Origin: Chamaea fasciata | Lineage: Eukaryota; Chordata; Aves; Passeriformes; Sylviidae | Direction: 5' to 3' | DNA length: 64,000 nucleotides | Assembly (NCBI GenBank): GCA_029207755.1 | Contig: JARCOQ010000197.1 | Span: 62,001 to 126,000, forward strand | In this document: positions 46,546 through 58,913 of the stretch, piece by piece | How positions within the stretch are numbered: the first letter of the stretch is position 1 | How the letters are laid out: the number at the start of each line of letters is the position of its first letter | Program-made: the position numbers and the translations under genes | Notes under the pieces: generated by a model | What the model saw: the letters and a program-made list of their open reading frames with translations, nothing else | What the model was told of the DNA's origin: nothing | Databases searched by the model: none

Positions 46546-46609
46546 CAAGATTTCGTTCCCTTTCCCGAAAGGGAAAGCTTTCCCTTTCGGGAAAGGGAAC
46601 GAAATCTTG
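46546..46609. repeat. Perfectly symmetrical 64-bp palindrome (AGCT centre)
   Basis: The loop (46576-46579) is AGCT, so the whole 64 bp equals its own reverse complement and gains an AAGCTT (HindIII) site at its centre. I found no other copy with this centre. Confidence 0.93.
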
Positions 46610-47134
46610 CGATTTCAATGAAGATTCATTGGGCAAGCCTGGGGCCCTCTCCCTGCACTTCTGGGCATCCCACTGACTTTTATGGTTTTCAGATGCTTTC
46701 GGAATTTTCCTTCTTTTTTTTTTTTTTTTTTTTTTAAGGATTTCATTTCTTGCAAAACTTTCTCTGTCTCTTTCTTTCCATTTCTGCCTTGATTTCAGGC
46801 TAGGAATTGGAGTTATTTTGACAAGTGTTGCTCCTTTTCCCTGCCCCTCCTTTCATCTCAGTCCATTAGCTTGCAATCGCCGCAGTTGCAGATTTTCTCG
46901 GATTTTTTCAGTCGCACTGTTTTTCCTCATATCTCCTTTCCAGAGCATCTGTTTGACTTTGTTCTCTGATTTCAAGATTTCGTTCCCTTTCCCGAAAGGG
47001 AAGGCTTTCCCTTTCGGGAAAGGGAACGAAATCTTGCGATTTCAATGAAGATTCATTGGGCAAGCCTGGGGCCCTCTCCCTGCACTTGTGGGCATCCCAC
47101 TGACTTTTATGGTTTTCAGATGCTTTCGGAATTT

Positions 47135-47166
<32 letters not shown>

Positions 47167-47823
47167 GGATTTCATTTCTTGCAATACTTTCTCTGTCTCT
47201 TTCTTTCCATTTCTGCCTTGATTTCAGGCTAGGAATTGGAGTTATTTTTGCAAGTGTTGCTCCTTTTCCCTGCCCCTCCTTTCATCTCAGTCCATTAGCT
47301 TGCAATCGCCGCAGTTGCAGATTTTCTCGGATTTTTTCAGTCGCACTGTTTTTCCTCATATCTCCTTTCCAGAGCATCTGTTTGACTTTGTTCTCTGATT
47401 TCAAGATTTCGTTCCCTTTCCCGAAAGGGAAGGCTTTCCCTTTCGGGAAAGGGAACGAAATCTTGCGATTTCAATGAAGATTCATTGGGCAAGCCTGGGG
47501 CCCTCTCCCTGCACTTGTGGGCATCCCACTGACTTTTATGGTTTTCAGATGCTTTCGGAATTTTCGTGTTTTTTTTTTTTTTTCCTAAGGATTTCATTTC
47601 TTACAATACTTTCTCTGTCTCTTTCTTTCCATTTCTGCCTTGATTGCAGGCTAGGAATTGGAATTATTTTGGCAAGTGTTGCTCCTTTTCCCTGCCCCTC
47701 CTTTCATCTCAGTCCATTAGCTTGCAATCGCCGCAGTTGCAGATTTTCTCGGATTTTTTCAGTCACACTGTTTTTCTTCATATCTCCTTTCCAGAGCATC
47801 TGTTTGACTTTGTTCTCTGATTT

Positions 47824-47863
47824 CAAGATTTCGTTCTATTTCGGGAAAGGGAACAAAATCTTG
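47824..47863. repeat. Degraded short palindrome
   Basis: It has the same three stem changes as at 42869-42908, at offset 4955. Confidence 0.9.
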
Positions 47864-50800
47864 CGATTTCAATGAAGATTTATTGGGCAAGCCTGGGGCC
47901 CTCTCCCTGCACTTGTGGGCATCCCACTGACTTTTATGGTTTTCAGATGCTTTCGGAATTTTCGTGTTTTTTTTTTTTTTCCTAAGGATTTCATTTCTTA
48001 CAATACTTTCTCTGTCTCTTTCTTTCCATTTCTGCCTTGATTGAAGGCTAGGAATTGGAATTATTTTGGCAAGTGTTGCTCCTTTTCCCTGCCCCTCCTT
48101 TCATCTCAGTCCATTAGCTTGCAATCGCCGCAGTTGCAGATTTTCTCGGATTTTTTCAGTCGCACTGTTTTTCCTCATATCTCCTTTCCAGAGCATCTGT
48201 TTGACTTTGTTCTCTGATTTCAAGATTTCGTTCCCTTTCCCGAAAGGGAAGGCTTTCCCTTTCGGGAAAGGGAACGAAATCTTGCGATTTCAATGAAGAT
48301 TCATTGGGCAAGCCTGGGGCCCTCTCCCTGCACTTGTGGGCATCCCACTGACTTTTATGGTTTTCAGATGCTTTCGGAATTTTCCTTTTTTTTTTTTTTT
48401 TTTTAAGGATTTCATTTCTTGCAAAACTTTCTCTCTCTCTTTCTTTCCATTTCTGCCTTGATTGCAGGCTAGGAATTGGAATTATTTTGGCAAGTGTTGC
48501 TCCTTTTCCCTGCCCCTCCTTTCATCTCAGTCCATTAGCTTGCAATCGCCGCAGTTGCAGATTTTCTCGGATTTTTTCAGTCGCACTGTTTTTCCTCATA
48601 TCTCCTTTCCAGAGCATCTGTTTGACTTTGTTCTCTGATTTCAAGATTTCGTTCCCTTTCCCGAAAGGGAAGGCTTTCCCTTTCGGGAAAGGGAACGAAA
48701 TCTTGCGATTTCAATGAAGATTCATTGGGCAAGCCTGGGGCCCTCTCCCTGCACTTGTGGGCATCCCACTGACTTTTATGGTTTTCAGATGCTTTCGGAA
48801 TTTTCCTTTTTTTTTTTTTTTTTTTAAGGATTTCATTTCTTGCAAAACTTTCTCTGTCTCTTTCTTTCCATTTCTGCCTTGATTGCAGGCTAGGAATTGG
48901 AATTATTTTGGCAAGTGTTGCTCCTTTTCCCTGCCCCTCCTTTCATCTCAGTCCATTAGCTTGCAATCGCCGCAGTTGCAGATTTTCTCGGATTTTTTCA
49001 GTCGCACTGTTTTTCCTCATATCTCCTTTCCAGAGCATCTGTTTGACTTTGTTCTCTGATTTCAAGATTTCGTTCCCTTTCCCGAAAGGGAAGGCTTTCC
49101 CTTTCGGGAAAGGGAACGAAATCTTGCGATTTCAATGAAGATTCATTGGGCAAGCCTGGGGCCCTCTCCCTGCACTTGGGGGCATCCCACTGACTTTTAT
49201 GGTTTTCAGATGCTTTCGGAATTTTCGTGGGTTTTTTTTTCTAAGGATTTCATTTCTTACAATACTTTCTCTGTCTCTTTCTTTCCATTTCTGCCTTCAT
49301 TGAAGGCAAGGAATTGGAATTATTTTGGCAAGTGTTGCTCCTTTTCCCTGCCCCTCCTTTCATCTCAGTCCATTAGCTTGCAATCGCCGCAGTTGCCGAT
49401 TTTCTCAAATTTTTTCAGTCGCACTGTTTTTCCTCATATCTCCTTTCCAGAGCATCTGTTTGACTTTGTTCTCTGATTTCAAGATTTCGTTCCCTTTCCC
49501 GAAAGGGAAGGCTTTCCCTTTCGGGAAAGGGAACGAAATCTTGCGATTTCAATGAAGATTCATTGGGCAAGCCTGGGGCCCTCTCCCTGCACTTCTGGGC
49601 ATCCCACTGACTTTTATGGTTTTCAGATGCTTTCGGAATTTTCCTTTTTTTTTTTTTTTTTTTTTTTTTAAGGATTTCATTTCTTGCAATACTTTCTCTG
49701 TCTCTTTCTTTCCATTTCTGCCTTGATTTCAGGCTAGGATTTGGAGTTATTTTGGCAAGTGTTGCTCCTTTTCCCTGCCCCTCCTTTCATCTCAGTCCAT
49801 TAGCTTGCAATCGCCGCAGTTGCAGATTTTCTCGGATTTTTTCAGTCGCACTGTTTTTCCTCATATCTCCTTTCCAGAGCATCTGTTTGACTTTGTTCTC
49901 TGATTTCAAGATTTCGTTCCCTTTCCCGAAAGGGAAGGCTTTCCCTTTCGGGAAAGGGAACGAAATCTTGCGATTTCAATGAGGATTCATTGGGCAAGCC
50001 TGGGGCCCTCTCCCTGCACTTGTGGGCATCCCACTGACTTTTATGGTTTTCAGATGCTTTCGGAATTTTCGTTTTTTTTTTAAGATTTCATTTCTTGCAA
50101 TACTTTCTCTGTCTCTTTCTTTCCATTTCTGCCTTGATTGCAGGCTAGGAATTGGAATTATTTTGGCAAGTGTTGCTCCTTTTCCCTGCCCCTCCTTTCA
50201 TCTCAGTCCATTAGCTTGCAATCGCCGCAGTTGCAGATTTTCTCGGATTTTTTCAGTCGCACTGTTTTTCTTCATATCTCCTTTCCAGAGCATCTGTTTG
50301 ACTTTGTTCTCTGATTTCAAGATTTCGTTCCCTTTCCCGAAAGGGAAGGCTTTCCCTTTCGGGAAAGGGAACGAAATCTTGCGATTTCAATGAAGATTCA
50401 TTGGGCAAGCCTGGGGCCCTCTCCCTGCACTTGTGGGCATCCCACTGACTTTTATGGTTTTCAGATGCTTTCGGAATTTTCCTTCTTTTTTTTTTTTTTT
50501 AAGGATTTCATTTCTTGCAAAACTTTCTCTGTCTCTTTCTTTCCATTTCTGCCTTGATTGCAGGCTAGGAATTGGAATTATTTTGGCAAGTGTTGCTCCT
50601 TTTCCCTGCCCCTCCTTTCATCTCAGTCCATTAGCTTGCAATCGCCGCAGTTGCAGATTTTCTCGGATTTTTTCAGTCGCACTGTTTTTCCTCATATCTC
50701 CTTTCCAGAGCATCTGTTTGACTTTGTTCTCTGATTTCAAGATTTCGTTCCCTTTCCCGAAAGGGAAGGCTTTCCCTTTCGGGAAAGGGAACGAAATCTT

Positions 50801-51002
50801 GCGATTTCAATGAAGATTCATTGTGCAAGCCTGGGGCCCTCTCCCTGCACTTGTGGGCATCCCACTGACTTTTATGGTTTTCAGATGCTTTCGGAATTTT
50901 TGTGGGTTTTTTTTTTTTCTAAGGATTTCATTTCTTACAATACTTTCTCTGTCTCTTTCTTTCCATTTCTGCCTTGATTGAAGGCTAGGAATTGGAATTA
51001 TT

Positions 51003-52223
51003 TTGGCAAGTGTTGCTCCTTTTCCCGGCCCCTCCTTTCATCTCAGTCCATTAGCTTGCAATCGCCGCAGTTGCAGATTTTCTCGGATTTTTTCAGTCGC
51101 ACTGTTTTTCTTCATATCTCCTTTCCAGAGCATCTGTTTGACTTTGTTCTCTGATTTCAAGATTTCGTTCCCTTTCCCGAAAGGGAAGGCTTTCCCTTTC
51201 GGGAAAGGGAACGAAATCTTGCGATTTCAATGAAGATTCATTGGGCAAGCCTGGGGCCCTCTCCCTGCACTTGTGGGCATCCCACTGACTTTTATGGTTT
51301 TCAGATGCTTTGGTAATTTTCATTTTCTTTTTTAAGATTTCATTTCTTGCAACACTTTCTCTGTCTCTTTCTTTCCATTTCTGCCTTGATTTCAGGCTAG
51401 GAATTGGAGTTATTTTGGCAAGTGTTGCTCCTTTTCCCTGCCCCTCCTTTCATCTCAGTCCATTAGCTTGCAATCGCCGCAGTTGCCGATTTTCTCAAAT
51501 TTTTTCAGTCGCACTGTTTTTCCTCATATCTCCTTTCCAGAGCATCTGTTTGACTTTGTTCTCTGATTTCAAGATTTCGTTCCCTTTCCCGAAAGGGAAG
51601 GCTTTCCCTTTCGGGAAAGGGAACGAAATCTTGCGATTTCAATGAAGATTCATTGGGCAAGCCTGGGGCCCTCTCCCTGCACTTCTGGGCATCCCACTGA
51701 CTTTTATGGTTTTCAGATGCTTTCGGAATTTTCCTTTTTTTTTTTACGGTTTCCTTTCTTCCAATACTTTCTCTTTCTCTTTCTTTCCATTTCTGCCTGG
51801 ATTGCTAACTAGGAATTGGAGTTATTTTGGCAAGTGTTGCTCCTTTTTTCCTGCCCCTCATTTCATCTCAGTCCATTAGCTTGCAATCGCCGCAGTTGCC
51901 GATTTTCTCGGATTTTTTCAGTCGCACTGTTTTTCCTCATATCTCCTTTCCAGAGCATCTGTTTGACTTTGTTCTCTGATTTCAAGATTTCGTTCCCTTT
52001 CGGGAAAGGGAACGAAATTTTGCGATTTCAATGAAGATTCATTGGGCAAGCCTGAGGCCCTCTCCCTGCACTTGTGGGCATCCCACTGACTTTTATGGTT
52101 TTCAGATGCTTTCGGAATTTTCCATTTTTTTTTTTTTTTTTTAAGATTTCATTTCTTGCAATACTTTCTCTGTCTCTTTCTTTCCATTTCTGCCTTGATT
52201 GCAGGCTAGGAATTGGAGTTATT
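51003..52223 (+). repeat. Three-monomer duplication, first copy (1221 bp)
   Basis: Monomers at 51003, 51415 and 51827 correspond to 52224, 52636 and 53055 at offset ~1221. The shared marker is TTTGGTAATTTTCATTTTC in the leader before 51415 and 52636, which replaces the usual T tract with an interrupted one. Confidence 0.75.
51721..52034 (+). repeat. Diverged monomer, copy 1
   Basis: This is the most altered type. The leader reads ACGGTTTCCTTTCTTCC, with CTCTTTCTC and CTGGATTGCTAACTAGG, so the CAG acceptor-like end is lost. The body has CTTTTTTCCTGCCCC and CCTCATTTC. After a short palindrome come CGAAATTTTGCG and GCCTGAGGCCC, which removes the ApaI site. It is repeated at 62990-63303. Confidence 0.88.
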
Positions 52224-53476
52224 TTGGCAAGTGTTGCTCCTTTTCCCTGCCCCTCCTTTCATCTCAGTCCATTAGCTTGCAATCGCCGCAGTTGCAGATT
52301 TTCTCGGATTTTTTCAGTCGCACTGTTTTTCCTCATATCTCCTTTCCAGAGCATCTGTTTGACTTTGTTCTCTGATTTCAAGATTTCGTTCCCTTTCCCG
52401 AAAGGGAAGGCTTTCCCTTTCGGGAAAGGGAACGAAATCTTGCGATTTCAATGAAGATTCATTGGGCAAGCCTGGGGCCCTCTCCCTGCACTTGTGGGCA
52501 TCCCACTGACTTTTATGGTTTTCAGATGCTTTGGTAATTTTCATTTTCTTTTTTAAGATTTCATTTCTTGCAACACTTTCTCTGTCTCTTTCTTTCCATT
52601 TCTGCCTTGATTTCAGGCTAGGAATTGGAGTTATTTTGGCAAGTGTTGCTCCTTTTCCCTGCCCCTCCTTTCATCTCAGTCCATTAGCTTGCAATCGCCG
52701 CAGTTGCCGATTTTCTCAAATTTTTTCAGTCGCACTGTTTTTCCTCATATCTCCTTTCCAGAGCATCTGTTTGACTTTGTTCTCTGATTTCAAGATTTCG
52801 TTCCCTTTCCCGAAAGGGAAGGCTTTCCCTTTCGGGAAAGGGAACGAAATCTTGCGATTTCAATGAAGATTCATTGGGCAAGCCTGGGGCCCTCTCCCTG
52901 CACTTGTGGGCATCCCACTGACTTTTATGGTTTTCAGATGCTTTCGGAATTTTCCTTTTTTTTTTTTTTTTTAAGGATTTCATTTCTTGCAATACTTTTT
53001 CTGTCTCTTTCTTTCCATTTTTGCCTTGATTGCAGGCTAGGAATTGGAGTTATTTTGGCAAGTGTTGCTCCTTTTTTCCTTCCCCTCATTTCATCTCAGT
53101 CCATTAGCTTGCAATCGCCGCAGTTGCAGATTTTCTCGGATTTTTTCATTTACACTGTTTTTACTCATATCTCCTTTCCAGAGCATCTGTTTGACTTTGT
53201 TCTCTGATTTCAAGATTTCGTTCCCTTTCCCGAAAGGGAAGGCTTTCCTTTCGGGAAAGGGAACGAAATCTTGCGATTTCAATGAAGATTTCATTGGGCA
53301 AAGCCTGGGGCCCTCTCCCTGCACTTGTGGGCATCCCACTGACTTTTTATGGTTTTCAGATGCTTTCGGAATTTTTGTGGTTTTTTTTTTTTTCTAAGGA
53401 TTTCATTTCTTACAATACTTTCTCTGTCTCTTTCTTCCATTTCTGCCTTGATTGAAGGCTAGGAATTGGAATTATT
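52224..53476 (+). repeat. Three-monomer duplication, second copy
   Basis: This is the counterpart of 51003-52223. The third monomer (53055) shares the expanded T block and CCCCTCATTTC of the monomer at 51827, but it enters a zone of clustered one-base indels. Confidence 0.7.
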
Positions 53477-53725
53477 TTGGCAAGTGTTGCTCCTTTTCCC
53501 TGCCCCACCTTTCATCTCAGTCCCATTAGCTTGCAATCGCCCGCAGTTGCAGATTTTCTCGATTTTTTCAGTCGCACTGTTTTTCCTCTATCTCCTTTCC
53601 AGAGCATCTGTTTGACTTTGTTCTCTGATTTCAAGATTTCGTTCCCTTTCCCGAAAGGGAAGGCTTTCCCCTTTCGGGAAGGGAACGAAATCTTGCGATT
53701 TCAATGAAGATTCATTGGCAAGCCT
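53240..53725 (+). other. Cluster of one-base homopolymer indels, probable low-quality consensus
   Basis: Within ~485 bp there are about ten one-base gains or losses not seen in other copies: GGCTTTCCTTTCGG, GATTTCATTGG, GGCAAAGCC, GACTTTTTATGG, TCTTTCTTCCATT, GTCCCATTAG, CGCCCGCAG, CTCGATTTT, CCTCTATCTCC, TTCCCCTTTCGGGAAGGG and CATTGGCAAG. Nearly all change a homopolymer run by one. Elsewhere most monomers show none. Confidence 0.7.
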
Positions 53726-54601
53726 GGGGCCCTCTCCCTGCACTTGTGGGCATCCCACTGACTTTTATGGTTTTCAGATGCTTTCGGAATTTTCCTTTTT
53801 TTTTTTTTTTTTTAAGGATTTCATTTCTTGCAATACTTTCTCTGTCTCTTTCTTTCCATTTCTGCCTTGATTTCAGGCTAGGAATTGGAGTTATTTTGGC
53901 AAGTGTTGCTCCTTTTCCCTGCCCCTCCTTTCATCTCAGTCCATTAGCTTGCAATCGCCGCAGTTGCAGATTTTCTCGGATTTTTTCAGTCGCACTGTTT
54001 TTCCTCATATCTCCTTTCCAGAGCATCTGTTTGACTTTGTTCTCTGATTTCAAGATTTCGTTCCCTTTCGGGAAAGGGAACGAAATCTTGCGATTTCAAT
54101 GAAGATTCATTGGGCAAGCCTGGGGCCCTCTCCCTGCACTTGTGGGCATCCCACTGACTTTTATGGTTTTCAGATGCTTTCGGAATTTTCCTTTTTTTTT
54201 TTAAGATTTCATTTCTTGCAATACTTTCTCTGTCTCTTTCTTTCCATTTCTGCCTTGATTGCAGGCTAGGAATTGGAATTATTTTGGCAAGTGTTGCTCC
54301 TTTTCCCTGCCCCTCCTTTCATCTCAGTCCATTAGCTTGCAATCGCTGCAGTTGCAGATTTTCTCGGATTTTTTCAGTCGCACTGTTTTTCCTCATATCT
54401 CCTTTCCAGAGCATCTGTTTGACTTTGTTCTCTGATTTCAAGATTTCGTTCCCTTTCCCGAAAGGGAAGGCTTTCCCTTTCGGGAAAGGGAACGAAATCT
54501 TGCGATTTCAATGAAGATTCATTGGGCAAGCCTGGGGCCCTCTCCCTGCACTTGTGGGCATCCCACTGACTTTTATGGTTTTCAGATGCTTTCGGAATTT
54601 T

Positions 54602-54603
<2 letters not shown>

Positions 54604-54631
<28 letters not shown>
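54604..54631 (+). repeat. Longest poly-T tract seen (T28)
   Basis: An uninterrupted run of 28 T precedes the hybrid monomer at 54714. Tracts of 27 T occur near 42184 and 47138. Confidence 0.85.
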
Positions 54632-54634
<3 letters not shown>

Positions 54635-54868
54635 GATTTCATTTCTTGCAATACTTTCTCTGTCTCTTTCTTTCCATTTCTGCCTTGATTTCAGGCTAGG
54701 AATTGGAGTTATTTTGGCAAGTGTTGCTCCTTTTCCCTGCCCCTCCTTTCATCTCAGTCCATTAGCTTGCAATCGCCGCAGTTGCAGATTTTCTCGGATT
54801 TTTTCAGTCACACTGTTTTTCTTCATATCTCCTTTCCAGAGCATCTGTTTGACTTTGTTCTCTGATTT

Positions 54869-54908
54869 CAAGATTTCGTTCTATTTCGGGAAAGGGAACA
54901 AAATCTTG
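54869..54908. repeat. Degraded short palindrome
   Basis: It has the same three stem changes as at 42869-42908. It lies here in a monomer whose leader belongs to a different type (see 54600-54920). Confidence 0.9.
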
Positions 54909-55953
54909 CGATTTCAATGAAGATTTATTGGGCAAGCCTGGGGCCCTCTCCCTGCACTTGTGGGCATCCCACTGACTTTTATGGTTTTCAGATGCTTTCG
55001 GAATTTTCGTGTTTTTTTTTTTTTTCCTAAGGATTTCATTTCTTACAATACTTTCTCTGTCTCTTTCTTTCCATTTCTGCCTTGATTGAAGGCTAGGAAT
55101 TGGAATTATTTTGGCAAGTGTTGCTCCTTTTCCCTGCCCCTCCTTTCATCTCAGTCCATTAGCTTGCAATTGCCGCAGTTGCAGATTTTCTCGGATTTTT
55201 TCAGTCGCACTGTTTTTCTTCATATCTCCTTTCCAGAGCATCTGTTTGACTTTGTTCTCTGATTTCAAGATTTCGTTCCCTTTCCCGAAAGGGAAGGCTT
55301 TCCCTTTCGGGAAAGGGAACGAAATCTTGCGATTTCAATGAAGATTCATTGGGCAAGCCTGGGGCCCTCTCCCTGCACTTCTGGGCATCCCACTGACTTT
55401 TATGGTTTTCAGATGCTTTCGGAATTTTCATTCTTTTTTTTTTTTTTTTAAGGATTTCATTTCTTGCAAAACTTTCTCTGTCTCTTTCTTTCCATTTCTG
55501 CCTTGATTGAAGGCTAGGAATTGGAATTATTTTGGCAAGTGTTGCTCCTTTTCCCTGCCCCTCCTTTCATCTCAGTCCATTAGCTTGCAATCGCCGCAGT
55601 TGCAGATTTTCTCGGATTTTTTCAGTCGCACTGTTTTTCCTCATATCTCCTTTCCAGAGCATCTGTTTGACTTTGTTCTCTGATTTCAAGATTTCGTTCC
55701 CTTTCCCGAAAGGGAAGGCTTTCCCTTTCGGGAAAGGGAACGAAATCTTGCGATTTCAATGAAGATTCATTGGGCAAGCCTGGGGCCCTCTCCCTGCACT
55801 TGTGGGCATCCCACTGACTTTTATGGTTTTCAGATGCTTTCGGAATTTTCCTTTTTTTTTTTTTTTTTTTTAAGGATTTCATTTCTTGCAATACTTTCTC
55901 TGTCTCTTTCTTTCCATTTCTGCCTTGATTGCAGGCTAGGAATTGGAATTATT

Positions 55954-57646
55954 TTGGCAAGTGTTGCTCCTTTTCCCTGCCCCTCCTTTCATCTCAGTCC
56001 ATTAGCTTGCAATCGCCGCAGTTGCAGATTTTCTCGGATTTTTTCAGTCGCACTGTTTTTCTTCATATCTCCTTTCCAGAGCATCTGTTTGACTTTGTTC
56101 TCTGATTTCAAGATTTCGTTCCCTTTCCCGAAAGGGAAGGCTTTCCCTTTCGGGAAAGGGAACGAAATCTTGCGATTTCAATGAAGATTCATTGGGCAAG
56201 CCTGGGGCCCTCTCCCTGCACTTGTGGGCATCCCACTGACTTTTATGGTTTTCTAATGCTTTCGGAATTTTCCTTTTTTTTTTTTTTTTTTTTTTAAGGA
56301 TTTCATTTCTTGCAATACTTTCTCTGTCTCTTTCTTTCCATTTCTGCCTTGATTGAAGGCTAGGAATTGGAATTATTTTGGCAAGTGTTGCTCCTTTTCC
56401 CTGCCCCTCATTTCATCTCAGTCCATTAGCTTGCAATCGCCGCAGTTGCAGATTTTCTCGGATTTTTTCAGTCGCACTGTTTTTCCTCATATCTCCTTTC
56501 CAGAGCATCTGTTTGACTTTGTTCTCTGATTTCAAGATTTCGTTCCCTTTCCCGAAAGGGAAGGCTTTCCCTTTCGGGAAAGGGAACGAAATCTTGCGAT
56601 TTCAATGAAGATTCATTGGGCAAGCCTGGGGCCCTCTCCCTGCACTTGTGGGCATCCCACTGACTTTTATGGTTTTCAGATGCTTTCGGAATTTTCCTTT
56701 TTTTTTTTTTTTTTTTAAGGATTTCATTTCTTGCAAAACTTTCTCTCTCTCTTTCTTTCCATTTCTGCCTTGATTGCAGGCTAGGAATTGGAATTATTTT
56801 GGCAAGTGTTGCTCCTTTTCCCTGCCCCTCCTTTCATCTCAGTCCATTAGCTTGCAATCGCCGCAGTTGCAGATTTTCTCGGATTTTTTCAGTCGCACTG
56901 TTTTTCCTCATATCTCCTTTCCAGAGCATCTGTTTGACTTTGTTCTCTGATTTCAAGATTTCGTTCCCTTTCCCGAAAGGGAAGGCTTTCCCTTTCGGGA
57001 AAGGGAACGAAATCTTGCGATTTCAATGAAGATTCATTGGGCAAGCCTGGGGCCCTCTCCCTGCACTTGTGGGCATCCCACTGACTTTTATGGTTTTCAG
57101 ATGCTTTCGGAATTTTCCTTTTTTTTTTTTTTTTTTTAAGGATTTCATTTCTTGCAAAACTTTCTCTGTCTCTTTCTTTCCATTTCTGCCTTGATTGCAG
57201 GCTAGGAATTGGAATTATTTTGGCAAGTGTTGCTCCTTTTCCCTGCCCCTCCTTTCATCTCAGTCCATTAGCTTGCAATCGCCGCAGTTGCAGATTTTCT
57301 CGGATTTTTTCAGTCGCACTGTTTTTCCTCATATCTCCTTTCCAGAGCATCTGTTTGACTTTGTTCTCTGATTTCAAGATTTCGTTCCCTTTCCCGAAAG
57401 GGAAGGCTTTCCCTTTCGGGAAAGGGAACGAAATCTTGCGATTTCAATGAAGATTCATTGGGCAAGCCTGGGGCCCTCTCCCTGCACTTGTGGGCATCCC
57501 ACTGACTTTTATGGTTTTCAGATGCTTTCGGAATTTTCCTTTTTTTTTTTTTTTTTTTTTTTTTAAGGATTTCATTTCTTGCAATACTTTCTCTGTCTCT
57601 TTCTTTCCATTTCTGCCTTGATTGCAGGCTAGGAATTGGAATTATT
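55954..57646 (+). repeat. Four-monomer block with TTCTAATGC marker, copy 1 (1693 bp)
   Basis: Monomers are at 55954, 56378, 56799 and 57220. The change TTTTCTAATGC, in place of TTTTCAGATGC, near 56252 and CCCCTCATTTC at 56403 recur at offset 1693 in the next block, so the two are sister copies. The second copy lacks a counterpart of one of the last two monomers. Confidence 0.8.
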
Positions 57647-58913
57647 TTGGCAAGTGTTGCTCCTTTTCCCTGCCCCTCCTTTCATCTCAGTCCATTAGCT
57701 TGCAATCGCCGCAGTTGCAGATTTTCTCGGATTTTTTCAGTCGCACTGTTTTTCTTCATATCTCCTTTCCAGAGCATCTGTTTGACTTTGTTCTCTGATT
57801 TCAAGATTTCGTTCCCTTTCCCGAAAGGGAAGGCTTTCCCTTTCGGGAAAGGGAACGAAATCTTGCGATTTCAATGAAGATTCATTGGGCAAGCCTGGGG
57901 CCCTCTCCCTGCACTTGTGGGCATCCCACTGACTTTTATGGTTTTCTAATGCTTTCGGAATTTTCCTTTTTTTTTTTTTTTTTTTTTTAAGGATTTCATT
58001 TCTTGCAATACTTTCTCTGTCTCTTTCTTTCCATTTCTGCCTTGATTGAAGGCTAGGAATTGGAATTATTTTGGCAAGTGTTGCTCCTTTTCCCTGCCCC
58101 TCATTTCATCTCAGTCCATTAGCTTGCAATCGCCGCAGTTGCAGATTTTCTCGGATTTTTTCAGTCGCACTGTTTTTCCTCATATCTCCTTTCCAGAGCA
58201 TCTGTTTGACTTTGTTCTCTGATTTCAAGATTTCGTTCCCTTTCCCGAAAGGGAAGGCTTTCCCTTTCGGGAAAGGGAACGAAATCTTGCGATTTCAATG
58301 AAGATTCATTGGGCAAGCCTGGGGCCCTCTCCCTGCACTTGTGGGCATCCCACTGACTTTTATGGTTTTCAGATGCTTTCGGAATTTTCCTTTTTTTTTT
58401 TTTTTTTTTAAGGATTTCATTTCTTGCAAAACTTTCTCTGTCTCTTTCTTTCCATTTCTGCCTTGATTGCAGGCTAGGAATTGGAATTATTTTGGCAAGT
58501 GTTGCTCCTTTTCCCTGCCCCTCCTTTCATCTCAGTCCATTAGCTTGCAATCGCCGCAGTTGCAGATTTTCTCGGATTTTTTCAGTCGCACTGTTTTTCC
58601 TCATATCTCCTTTCCAGAGCATCTGTTTGACTTTGTTCTCTGATTTCAAGATTTCGTTCCCTTTCCCGAAAGGGAAGGCTTTCCCTTTCGGGAAAGGGAA
58701 CGAAATCTTGCGATTTCAATGAAGATTCATTGGGCAAGCCTGGGGCCCTCTCCCTACACTTGTGGGCATCCCACTGACTTTTATGGTTTTCAGATGCTTT
58801 CGGAATTTTCGTGGTTTTTTTTTTTTTTTCTAAGGATTTCATTTCTTACAATACTTTCTCTGTCTCTTTCTTTCCATTTCTGCCTTGATTGAAGGCAAGG
58901 AATTGGAATTATT
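57647..58913 (+). repeat. TTCTAATGC-marked block, copy 2 (three monomers)
   Basis: Monomers at 57647, 58071 and 58492 repeat those at 55954, 56378 and one of 56799/57220, with the same TTTTCTAATGC near 57945 and the CCCCTCATTTC variant near 58096. Confidence 0.8.

Larger units (their letters stand above)
39005..48065 (+). repeat. Array region C: mosaic of monomer types
   Basis: Anchors are 39005, 39417, 39814, 40235, 40657, 41080, 41468, 41888, 42293, 42714, 43111, 43531, 43951, 44339, 44727, 45154, 45582, 46003, 46391, 46818, 47247 and 47669. The order of region B is lost, although n-like (41888, GCAACACTTTTTC) and b-like (39005, 40657, both with CTTGTTTGAAGG) members persist. Pairs within the region are 42293/42714/43111 with 47247/47669/48066 (offset ~4955) and 45154 with 46818 (offset 1664, both with TTTTGACAAGTG). 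Confidence 0.8.
54600..54920 (+). repeat. Hybrid monomer (47247-type leader, 47669-type body)
   Basis: The long T tract with TTGCAATAC, GATTTCAGG and GGAGTT matches the monomer at 47247. CAGTCACACTG and the degraded palindrome match 47669. The switch lies between about 54707 and 54810. The downstream neighbour at 55111 matches 48066, as expected if one monomer was lost. Confidence 0.75.
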
